From Leptodactylus fallax (lineage: Eukaryota; Chordata; Amphibia; Anura; Leptodactylidae), in assembly GCA_947044405.1 (NCBI GenBank), contig CAMRHE010000035.1:7227501-7291500 (forward strand): a stretch of 64,000 nt of DNA. Direction: 5' to 3'. The position numbers and the translations under genes are program-made. Positions 53,109-62,597 of this stretch are shown here, piece after piece. The notes beneath the pieces are model-generated. The model was not told the origin of the DNA, searched no databases, and worked only from the letters and a program-made list of their open reading frames with translations. How positions within the stretch are numbered: position 1 is the first letter of the stretch; each line of letters opens with the position of its first letter.

Positions 53109-53330
53109 CATGGTATAACATTCTTCAGGCAACTATTACGGTAATAATCATATTGATAGCATGCTAAGGCACGTAAGTGCATGTATTTCTGCATGTGGTG
53201 CCCATACTTAAACTGAAGATGTTTTGAATATTTTCTTTCCCTTTTATTATCATTTGCACATCAGCGCCATATCTATTGATCCTATGATTTCCATAATCTT
53301 AAGACTTGTCCCACTTGTAATGTCAAAGTT
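53109..53330 (+). pseudogene. Tc1/mariner relic, 3' part
   Basis: Continues the relic from 30225-30657 after the E1 insertion: the pre-insertion join gives CATTAAGCATAGCAT then AACATTCTTCAGGCAACTAT. It matches the 3' region of that Tc1 family as I remember it, including CATGCTAAGGCACGTAAGTG. Coding content is lost to stops. The right end of the relic is uncertain. Confidence 0.55.
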
Positions 53331-53727
53331 TAGGAGTATAATTCTGAAAATGAAGGCAGGAGTATTTCCACCTACATATTGCTAATGACAACAAACAGAT
53401 CTACCATTGCTGACAGTGAGGATGATGCCACTGCTGCTATCTGTCTGCTCAGCCAACCATCATGTTCCATACTGTACTGCATTTATTGCCATTTTTTTTA
53501 ACACCAAATTCGTTGCTGCTCCCCAAAAAGGGATAATATTTGGACTGCTTGTAAAAACCATTGTTTCTTCCCATATCACTGTGTGTTTATAAACATTGAA
53601 AGGCATCTGCCTCCAAAAAGGGATCATTTTGATCATTGTTTAATTTAAAAAAAAAAAGTTTAAAAAATCCAATAGCACATTACATTTTTAAACAGGCTTA
53701 AATGGATTGCTTATTATACTTCAAAGA
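53331..53727. other. Non-coding stretch, nothing recognised
   Basis: Mixed-complexity sequence without an element end or coding evidence. A 61-codon open frame here is not supported. Confidence 0.4.
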
Positions 53728-53865
53728 CATACTCATAGGGAATTTAGGTTATGGCCCCTACTTAGGACAGGGAGTGATGACAATATCTGTAAAGTGCTGT
53801 GGAATATGCTGGTACAAGCAAAACAAAATAAATAAACTAATAATAAATGAATGAATAAATAACCT
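53728..53865 (+). repeat. tRNA-derived SINE, 3' part
   Basis: CATACTCATAGGGAATTTAG followed by GTAAAGTGCTGTGGAATATG and an AATAAA-rich tail: the 3' half of the SINE family also present at 7481 and 8072. The head is missing. Confidence 0.75.
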
Positions 53866-54930
53866 ACCATCTATTTAGCAGCAGCCATATCAGTTGCTGT
53901 CACTTTCAGATTAGCATCACTTTGTGTTAACAACCTGGTTCAGACCAAATCAAACCTGTCATTCAAACTGAGCTTATTCGAAACTAAACAAATCTTGAAA
54001 AGTTCCCTGATCTCTAGGGTCTCTTTATTTCAGTTAGATATTTCCTTAGATTCTAATAAATTCTCACTTAAAGTTGATTTAGTAGTGTGTAGATTGGCAG
54101 AATACCTGTATATTGTTTGAATGATACTGTAACAGTGCATACAATTATTTACATACAATCCAGGCCTGCTTTATTCATTTCCTAAATAAAGCAATTGACT
54201 TTGTTTATTACCAGCCCTGGGAGACATTATATGTACATACACTAATCTTGTTACGATATTAATGTTATTTTTGTGTTACTGGTACTCACTATTACAAAAA
54301 ACAATGCTTAACCATTGAAGGTTGTGGAATATAAAGGCTGGTACTGTCTAACAACAACTACTGACATTTATAGCACAACTCCTGAGGGCCATAATGACCA
54401 TAATGTCAAGCTGAATGTACTATTTATGTACCATCCTGGCAAAGATTGAATGTTATGGAGGGTTTATCCTCAGTGAGAAAGTGCTATCATTCATATAAAC
54501 TTTAAGCACATTGAATTGTTAGAACGTAGATAATGAAGGGTAAAATAAAATCAATACAAGAAAGTAAATTATATGGCAAAAGATAAAGCGAAAACTATAT
54601 AATATAAATGACACCTAGTATATGTTTAACTCAGGGCTTATATTTTTCTTAAAACATTGTTTAATATAGATTTTATTGTGTTAAGGAAACTAAATCTGTG
54701 CTGCCATAAAATAATCAGTATAGTTACTTTGTAGTATACTTTCCTCAGTGAATAGGTAACTTACATGCTTGAATCACTTTCACTTTAAGTTAATTTAATT
54801 AAAATTAAATATCGCTGTAGCATTGATGTACGCTTCAAAGCAGCAAATCTATTATACAGAATAATGCTATAATAAACGAATAAACTTAAAGATACAATTA
54901 TGGAGAAATATACAAAATCTATACATGGAA
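53866..54930. other. Non-repetitive DNA, possible conserved non-coding sequence
   Basis: A kilobase without repeat-family resemblance. Sub-stretches such as 54140-54240 and 54420-54500 have the balanced, AT-rich composition often seen in conserved non-coding elements. No coding frame or splice pattern is visible. Conservation itself cannot be judged from one genome. Confidence 0.3.
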
Positions 54931-54936
54931 GTCATT

Positions 54937-55175
54937 AAAGGGAGTCTATCATTAAAAAAAAAAAAAACACTTTTAAAGAGGACCTTTCATGTCCTCAGAC
55001 ACATGCGGTTTTATATACCGCTAGAAAGCCAACAGCGTGCTGAATTCAGCGCACTGTCGGCTTTCCCGGTATGTGCCCCGGGGCTGGAGATATCGGCGGT
55101 GTAAGTTTCACGGTTTACTCTCAGAAAGGCGTTCCTGACGCCTTTTATTGGGCAGCTTTTTCTTGCTTTTTAATT
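54937..55175. repeat. Two juxtaposed MITE fragments with hairpin
   Basis: TTAAAGGGAGTCTATC (54937) is an end of the 23433-23914 family, truncated by an A-run. It is followed by AAAGAGGACCTTTCATGTCC and a hairpin of about 60 bp (CCGCTAGAAAGCCAACAG... / ...CTGTCGGCTTTCCCGG) at 55018-55072, which I recognise as a common frog repeat. Confidence 0.6.
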
Positions 55176-56166
55176 TTTAAATTTTAAGACGAAACTGGCT
55201 AATGTAAATGATGTGAGAACAGGGAAAGGCCCTAGAAACTAGGGGATAGGGCCTGCATGACAGGGGGGTGAAGGGGTTAACAAAATTAGGAGTTAGAGCG
55301 GGAAAAATAGGGGAGAGGTCTAAGGTATTAAAGGTTAGTTCAGTTAGTGGAAGACAGCAGACAGAGTGGATCACTTACCTGAGATGGCGGATCTTGACAC
55401 ACTGATGTCCCTGGTGAGGTTGGCGGTGGCAGTGCATGGCGGTCAGTTGCTGAATGAGCGACTCCTGGCAGCTGTAAAGATGTCTCCTGGCCATGGGTCT
55501 TCTCCCCAGTTTATTCAAGTGCTCGGCAGTCTCGGTGCTATTCACAAGAGAGGGGGCCCCAGGTGCTCCACTCTTGGAGCCCCAGCAGGACCCTCTGACT
55601 CTGGGTGCCCAGCACAGCTCTGCTGGGTCTCGCCCGGAGTCCAGGAGAAATCCTCACCGGGGTCGCAGTCATCTGGACGGAAGACTTGTGTCTCTACATC
55701 CACCCTCCTCTTCTACATCCATCCGTACTCAGCTGGGAGGTGTGCCCGGCGTGTGATGTCAGCGGATGGGGATCGAGGTGGAGATATGGCTGGCATTTCC
55801 ATCATGACTAGGAAGACAATGGGCAGAATCTTGGGCCTGGGCCAGAAGAGGCCAGCTGAAGATGGCACTTGCTGCTCTCCAGAGGGGTGGCGGGTGCGCT
55901 GCTTGACGGGGGCTGCCCCTGCTATCATCCAGGATCCAGTGCTGAAGATGGCAAATGCACCCAGAACTTCCTAGAGGACCAGTGTCCTGAGCAGATGGGA
56001 CCGGCGGCAACTGATCCGGAGTGTCACCTGATGAGATGAGAAGATGGGGTCTTTTCCTCTTTCTGCTGGGGTGGGATCTGCGGGCAGTGTATTGGGGGCT
56101 GTAGGGCCTGGGGGTTTAGAAGGTGCAGTGGGTCCTTGCCTGGCGGGGTTGATGTGAGGGCAGATA
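55176..56166 (+). other. 5' region of the DIRS-like relic, coding frame uncertain
   Basis: An open stretch from 55366 (MADLDTLMSLVRLAV) is GC-rich like the downstream coding remains and is probably the degraded start of the first gag-like ORF. Reading frames change several times, and I cannot support a defined protein beyond the first roughly 40 codons. Confidence 0.35.
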
Positions 56167-57874
56167 GTGGGATTTCTGCAGCAGTTGGTGGGGCACCAGC
56201 TGGGGTCTGGGGTTGCGGGACCCACTGCAGTTTGGGTAGGAATGGCTGGGAGTGAGGCTCCTGGGCCTGGCAGGGTGTCTGGTACAACAGTTGTCAGGCA
56301 TGTGCCGACGGGCTCAGGTGCATCAGTGGCAAATGAGTCCTCCCCAATGAGTGATTTTGTCCATTCTGGTTCAGATGGTTGGGGTGAGTCTAAGGTGAAG
56401 GATGAGGAAAAGGCAGAGGATATTGTGCGTCTTGATGTTAGGACGAAGGGGGAGGTTTATGTTTGTTTTGAGGGCCCTCTCAGGGCACATTTGAAGCAGG
56501 AGGTCTGGGATATGAATTGGAAGAGGGAATACGTTGAGATTTTCTCTATGCTCCCTTTGGACAATTTTAATTTGGACAAGGTGAAGCCTATTGATAGTAA
56601 GAAGGAGGATGAGAAGAAGCGGCGCTAACGTTTGATCCCACGGACGTTCATCAATTGGCTGCAGGCCTTTGCCATTTTGGCGAGCATCATCAGAGAAAAG
56701 GAGCTTGAGCACTGTTCAGCCCTGTTTGGTTATATGAATTTGATTGGGGAGGCGCACGGGGTTTATGGTGGAATTGTATGGCTCCATTATGATGAGCAGT
56801 TCTGGCAGTTTAACATGGCGTCCTTGGCATATCAACAAAAGGGGTACTGTTGGAAGTTTAACGAGGGACAGTGCAAGTACGGAGCGACATGTCGCTTTAA
56901 GCACAAATGTTCCGGTTGTGGGGGAACCACGGTCTCAACAAACATCTTAAGCGTAGAAAGGCCAAGGTCGCCGATGTTGTTAAGAAAAGGGAGGACGCAG
57001 GTGAAGTTTGCAGCAATGCATCCTTTTCTAAATAGGTACCCTAATCGTGATGCGGCAGTGTTGCTGGCGGAGGGTTTTGGGCAGAGTTTCCACATTCCGT
57101 TCAATGCGGCACCGTTCATGTTTTATCCGGGTAATTTGAAGTCGGCTAGGGAACAACTGGATGTGGTGCAGGATAAGTTGATGAAGGAGGTGGAACTTGG
57201 CCAGATGGCGGGGCCTTTTTCGGCTCCTCTTTGTCCTCATTTGCGGGTTTCTCTGCTTCCATCTGCTGGGGTGCATGTGAAAGAACGAGTATTTAGTGGA
57301 CTGTTACCTGCCCATGGACTGTTCTCATATGCATACATCATCATATGTATTTAGCTCTTTTTTGGAGTCGGTGGTGAGGGATGTGTCGGGTTTGCCCTCT
57401 ATCATCCACTATCTGAAGAATTTTCTCTGTGTTGGTTCTAAGGGTTTTGCGGATTGCTTGGTGCTGTTGCGTACGGTGGAGTGGGTGGCAGGTTTGTTTG
57501 GGGTTTTGTTGGCTCCAGATAAGGCATTGAACTTGTTTCTGTGCTCATTGAATCACGTTTTCCGCAAGTTGGTAGATTTGCAGTTGATGGTTCGTGCTTT
57601 TTAAGGTGTTCAGAAGGTGCAGCCTCTGGAGACTCAGCCTTTGTTGAGTAAGCTGAATTTCACCTCCCACATTATTCTGATGGGGAGGGCGTTTTGTTGG
57701 CACTTGGACTCCCTGATGGCTGGTGTGCAGTTGCCTCATCTCTTTTTGTGGCTTACGGCAAAAGTGAGGACAGATTTAGTGGTTTGGGATTCATTTTTGG
57801 GGCGGTTTAATGGGCTTTCCTTGTGGCTTACATCGGTGGTGTCTAGTGCAGCTGCAGTGGAATGGTTTAAATAA
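56167..57874 (+). pseudogene. DIRS-like (tyrosine-recombinase type) retrotransposon relic: gag-like and RT remains
   Basis: The first frame (56167-57354, interrupted by a TAA at 56626-56628) ends with a CCCH finger, CX7CX5CX3H, in CWKFNEGQCKYGATCRFKH at about 56848-56904, followed by SGCGG. Next come NRYPNRDAAVLLAEGF and LGQMAGPFSAPLCPHLRVS, the N-terminal lead into a DIRS-type reverse transcriptase. A frameshift follows; the second frame (57296-57874, TAA at 57602-57604) has LPMDCS, IIHYLKNFLCVG (the YLDD core replaced by YLKN), LLAPDKA and LLSKLNF..HIILMGRAFC. The middle of the RT is deleted. No tyrosine recombinase or split direct repeats are visible, because a Tc1 fragment truncates the 3' side. 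Confidence 0.7.
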
Positions 57875-58282
57875 AAAAATATTCATGTGTTAGAATGGCC
57901 CAGTCAAAGTTCAGACTTAAACCCATTGAGCATCTGTGGCAAGACTATTTTGCAAAGAAGAATGGGCAAAAATCTTAGTCTCTAGATGTGCAAAGCTGGT
58001 AGAGACATACCCCAAAAGACATGCAGCTGTAATTGCAGTGAAAGGTGGCTTTACAAAGTATTGATATAGGAGGGCTGAATACTTTTGCACGTCACACTTT
58101 TCAGATTTTTATTTGATTAAAATTTTGAAAACCATGTATCATTTTGGTTCCACTTCACAATTATCTGTTACTTTGTGTTGGTCTATCACTTAAAATCTAA
58201 ATAAAGTACATTTAAGTTTGTGATTGTAAGGTGACAAAATGTGAATAAGTTCAAGGGATATGAATACTTTTGCAAGGCACTG
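57853..58282 (+). mobile_element. Tc1-like element, 3' end fragment
   Basis: Starts in coding sequence (VLEWPSQS..-like GTTAGAATGGCCCAGTCAAA), continues through the transposase C-terminus (AVIAVKGGFTKY-like) and the 3' inverted repeat, and ends at GCAAGGCACTG followed by TA at 58283-58284. The junction with the DIRS-like relic lies in a shared CAGTGGAATGG, so the break used microhomology. Confidence 0.85.
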
Positions 58283-58284
58283 TA

Positions 58285-59495
58285 TGTTCATTTGATGCAC
58301 TTATGGTGTGTTCTGTGACATGCCAATATTATAATATGTTTCTGTTTGGTTGCCTGACTCAACCAGGGATCTGAATCTTGTCTGAGCATGTATTTGTGCA
58401 TTTTAGGGTAGGGATACACAAAAACATTGCCTGTGAAATTAAAATTACTAAATCACACTGATATATAAAAACTAATGATGGTGATTATGGTCATGGTGAT
58501 GAAAAACAGAATCTTCTGAATTTTAGCATGATAATATTCATCATAAATGTGATCTTTAAACCTTTATTCTCAGAATCAGTGAGGTTCTTGGTATTTGGAC
58601 CCTGCAGATCAGAAAGTGATGGCATGCTATGTGATGGCATATCCTAGCAATAATCCATCATTTTCTGTGATTGCAATTCCCATGGACATAATTGAAATGT
58701 GGATTTAGTAAAACATGCAAGCAAATGAAGACAAATAAGACTTAAAGTAAGTTTTGCTGCCTTTTAATTTCTTTACATTTTAACTTCCCTATTGTTTGAA
58801 GAAAACTTTTTACCATGCTAGGCCTAGAAGGGGTACTTTTAGTTTTCACATGGAGCCATTTAAAGCAGAGTAAGAGGGCCATTAACATTGTTGGAACAGG
58901 TATAAGACCAGTGGCTTTGTATTTCTTCACTGAGATAACTCATCCTGCAGTGTTCATTTATTCCTGTGCCATCTTTTCTTTCTACCCTATTCATTTGCTG
59001 CCATTTAAGCCACCTACACATGGGAATTCTTTTGGCTTCCCTGGAAAATAAACCTCATTTATTACTAGTGAAGCAAGACTGTCATGTCATTATAACCCTA
59101 TGCACAGCCAGAGGTGAAAGTAGTTGAACTATTAAACTTGGATCATGCAGAATCTCACAGTGTCTCATTTGCATGGCACTGCTTTTACCAATGTGTCTAA
59201 TAATGTGCAAATTGTCTCATAGTCTGCAGAACATTAGTCAGTAATAGCCTCATAAATGTATTTATTTTGAGCTTTTACTATCTGCACATCTGCTCTTCTT
59301 AAAGTAACCCTGTCACCAAGAAATCCATTTTTATATTAAAATGTTTACTAGTATACTGTACAGATAATTTCATTTAGTTGAAGATTGTTTTTGTATGAAG
59401 AAGGAAAAAGTGGGTAGAGTAACATTATTTGTGATTAAGGTCACATAAACCTTCCATGCCCATAGCCCTGCCGCAAGACCATTTTAATTATTCTG
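58285..59495. other. Non-repetitive DNA, possible conserved non-coding sequence
   Basis: About 1.2 kb without recognisable repeats. 58740-59280 has even base composition and an octamer-like ATTTGCAT at 59167-59174. An open frame at 58815-59051 lacks any domain. Could hold a regulatory element; conservation is untested. Confidence 0.3.
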
Positions 59496-59850
59496 AAAAT
59501 AGTGAAGCTGCCCTGTTCCCAACAGTGTTATCAACACTGGGCCCTGTACTGCAAAAAAACCCCTCCACATTTTATCTTTACCTCCTGCTCACTAGGACTG
59601 CAAGACTTGGAAACCAGTTTCCACTAACTGTCAATCCCTCACTGGCTACCCATCACCAGTGAAAACAGTTTAAAATGCTAACACTGACATACAAAGCCAT
59701 CCACAACTTGTCCTCTCAAGAATTTCCTACCACAACTCGTAAGACTGACCCCCACAATCCCAAGCTTCAAGAGAACCCTGAAGACTCCCCACTGAGGAAA
59801 GCCTACACCCGTAAATGGCACTACTGCCTCCACACCACAATCTAAACAGC
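59496..59850 (+). pseudogene. Possible LINE reverse transcriptase tail
   Basis: One frame contains LATHHQ..FKMLTLTYKAIHNLSS, similar to the LPV..R..FK...L.YKALH.L stretch after the RT core in several non-LTR retrotransposon clades. The match is short and frame-shifted, and no clade can be named. Confidence 0.35.
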
Positions 59851-60295
59851 TTAGATGTTTAGATGGTGGTCTTGTCTCTTTCCCACTTTCCTCATAGAAA
59901 CGGAACAATACAAGCACACATGCCTATATAATAAAATCATAGAAACTTTATTATTACATTAATAATAAAAGTGTAGAAGAGGAATAAAACCACATAGAAA
60001 TGACATGCCCCCCAGTGGTAAAAGATAATATATTTTACACACATATAAGCAGCCGAACTCCCATAAGTAGGCTATACAATAAATACCTATAATAAAGTAA
60101 CATACAGCAATGGAAAAAAAAGTATATAAAAGTCATACAGGAGTGCAACTTACATACCAAAGTAAGCAGTATCAAAATCAACCCTGGAGAGACCGATGGC
60201 GCTTCCAAAGCAGAAGTGAATGAAACCATTGCTTCCTGCAATAAAAAGAGACATATGACATGCTTAAAAGTAAAGAGAGGATGTGCTGCAAATGT
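59851..60295. other. AT-rich non-coding stretch
   Basis: Repeat-like AT-rich sequence flanking element D; its right continuation is at 61609-61640. The family is not recognised. Confidence 0.35.
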
Positions 60296-60303
60296 AGGAA
60301 AAG
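60296..60303. repeat. 8-bp target-site duplication, left (AGGAAAAG)
   Basis: Perfect copy of 61601-61608. Confidence 0.95.
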
Positions 60304-61600
60304 CAGTGGCGTAACTAGGAATGGCTGGGCCCCAAGGCGAACATTTGACATGCCCCCCCCCCCGAACCGCTGCCCCCAATCGCCCCCCCGGACCGCCCCC
60401 TCCAAACACCCCCGAAAAAAAACGCATTCCTGCGCACACTATTATGTGCCATAGTGGCTCCTGCACACAGTATTATGCCCCATAGTGGCCCCTGCACACA
60501 GTATCATGCCCCATAGTGGCCCCTGCACACAGTATCATGTCCCATAGTGGCCCCTGCACACAGTATCATGTCCCATAGTGGCCCCTGCACACAGTATCAT
60601 GTCCCATAGTGGCCCCTGCACACAGTATCATGTCCCTTAGTGGCCCCTGCACACAGTATCATGTCCCATAGTGGCCCTTGCACACAGTATTATGTCCCAT
60701 AGTGGCCCCTGCACATAGTATCATGTCCCATAGTGGCCCCTGCATACAGTATCATGTCCCATAGTGGCCCCTGCACACAGTATCATGTCCCATAGTGGCC
60801 CCTGCACACAGTAACATGCCCCGTAGTGGCCCCTGCACACAGTATTATATCCCATAGTGGCCCCTGCACACAGTATTATATCCCATAGTGGCCCCTGCAC
60901 ACACTATTATTCCCCATAGTGGCCCCTGCACTGAGTATTTTGCCCCATAGAGGCACCTGCACACACTATTATATGTCCCATTGTGGACCACCCATGAACA
61001 ATTATTATACTCTGGGGTCTTTTCAGACCCCAGAGTATAATGATCGGAGACCCAGGAGAGGATACAAACAAAAAAAAACAACATTGCTTACCTGTTCCTC
61101 GCTCCGGTGCATGCCCGTGCGCTACTTCGGCCTTCTTCAATGTTGGACCAGGCCGGCGTCACGTGATGCGGGCCGGCGTCGCGACGCAAAATGACGTCAG
61201 CTGACATCTGGGACGTCACCAAACAGGCCCGAAGCCTGGAGAAGCATAGGAGAGGTAAGTACATTGTTTTTTATGTTCCCTCACCAACTCTGGGCCTCCG
61301 ATTATTATACTCCGAGGTCTTTTCAAAGACCCAGGAGTATAATGATAGCAGAGATTGTGGTGTTCGGCCCGCTCCTGCTCACAGCCGCCTCCGCAGAATC
61401 GGAAGCAGAAGCGGCCGTGAGCGGGACCCCGGGGAACGGTAAGTATATAGGGCCCGTTACCTGCTGGGGTTACTCCAGCAGGTAACGGCCTATTTAAAAA
61501 AAATAAATAAAAAAAAAGGCATCGGGGGCCCGCAGGGCCCCGTAATGTCCCGGGCCCTGTGGCAGCAGCTACTGCTGCTACCCCGGTAGTTACGCTCCTG
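60304..61600. mobile_element. Non-autonomous hAT-like element D
   Basis: 1,297 bp from CAGTGGCGTAACTAGG to GGTAGTTACGCTCCTG with a perfect 8-bp duplication. Same family as E2: ends, 31-bp array, the TATACTCTGGGG hairpins (61001-61044; 61301-61346) and the GTTACCTGCTGG hairpin are shared. No transposase. The perfect duplication suggests it is younger than E1 and E2. Confidence 0.92.
60425..60965 (+). repeat. 31-bp tandem array, about 17 units
   Basis: CATAGTGGCCCCTGCACACA followed by GTATCATGTCC repeats at 31-bp steps with only scattered substitutions. Homogeneity is highest in the middle (60490-60840), as expected for recent expansion. Confidence 0.95.
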
Positions 61601-61642
61601 AGGAAAAGCGATAGTGTGCTGTAAAAAAAAAAGTGATATACA

Positions 61643-62265
61643 CTAACGAGCAAAAAGGTAAGAATGTTACACTACATCAATTTATAGACAATCATCTTGG
61701 CTATCTCATACATAAATTTGACTTGCAACTATTTAGCATATGATTAGTTATGTAGATTCTTGTCATGTAACTGCATTGTTACTGTTTAGATATTGGTGGT
61801 GGAAAAATCTTTTTCCACGACAGTGAAAGTGGCTTGTATGCTTCATAATAGTGAGATCACAGCCATCCATGCAAACACCATGTGATGCGCGTTACACAAA
61901 TCTGGAATGGTTGCCTGAAAAAAGGTGAAGAAGCCTTGACTTCAGCTTTTTGGCTCGAGTTTTCAAAAAAGTATAAAACGTGTACAGTAGAAGATTGGAA
62001 GCAGATGATTTGGAGCAATGAGACGAAACTCAGTAGACTGAGCTCTGATGGGTGAAAATGGGTCTGAAAGAAAAAATGGGAAAAGGGGGCTAACGAATTT
62101 GGGGGCTAATCCAAGGTGGATTAACAAAATAATAAAAATTAAAATTTAGATTTTTAGGAGCACAACTGTAACATTGCAGTTACATGAAAAGAATCTGCAT
62201 AACTAATCATATGCTAAATAGTTGCAAGTCAAATTTATGTATCAGATGGCCAAGATGATTTCTGA
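61643..62265 (+). mobile_element. Tc1-like deletion derivative with long inverted repeats
   Basis: 61690-61785 and 62165-62260 are inverted copies (AACTATTTAGCATATGATTA on the left, its complement on the right), giving repeats of about 95-120 bp. Between them a transposase fragment remains: TVEDWKQMIWSNETKLSRLSS-like residues around 61985-62050, where the usual catalytic Asp of WSDETK is Asn. About 1 kb of a normal element is missing. Confidence 0.75.
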
Positions 62266-62597
62266 AAAATATTTACAAAAATACTGTATATTACATAATT
62301 TTATTCACAAATAAATAGAATACAAAAAAGACAACAATCACAGAAGAAGAAAAACCTGATAGGCCAAGTTGGAATCAGCCCAGGGTTCACAGAATGCCTC
62401 CAGGAATACTGATACAACAGTCCTCTATTTCAAAGAATACATGATAGAGATAATCACATACAATATAATTCATGTAAATAAAGTGCATGTGCAAACCAAA
62501 TTCATGAAGAAAAAATAAATATGCAAAACATATCTCCTTCCCAATAACAACACTAAATAAAGTTTATATAAATGCATAAATAAAGTGGACGTGCATA
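62266..62597. other. AT-rich non-coding stretch
   Basis: Contains short direct echoes (AATAAAGTGCATGTGCA at 62478; AATAAAGTGGACGTGCA at 62580). Otherwise nothing is recognised. Confidence 0.4.

Noticed and set aside
55366..55974. 202-codon open frame as a separate host gene
   Set aside because: After about 40 codons the frame does not hold protein-like features and it lies directly upstream of DIRS-like remains; a degraded first ORF of that element is simpler.
59496..59850. Host protein-coding exon
   Set aside because: The best frame resembles a non-LTR retrotransposon tail and has frame breaks; no splice sites frame it.
60425..60965. CRISPR-like regular 31-bp repeats
   Set aside because: Units are contiguous without unique spacers and lie inside a eukaryotic transposon; they form a tandem minisatellite.
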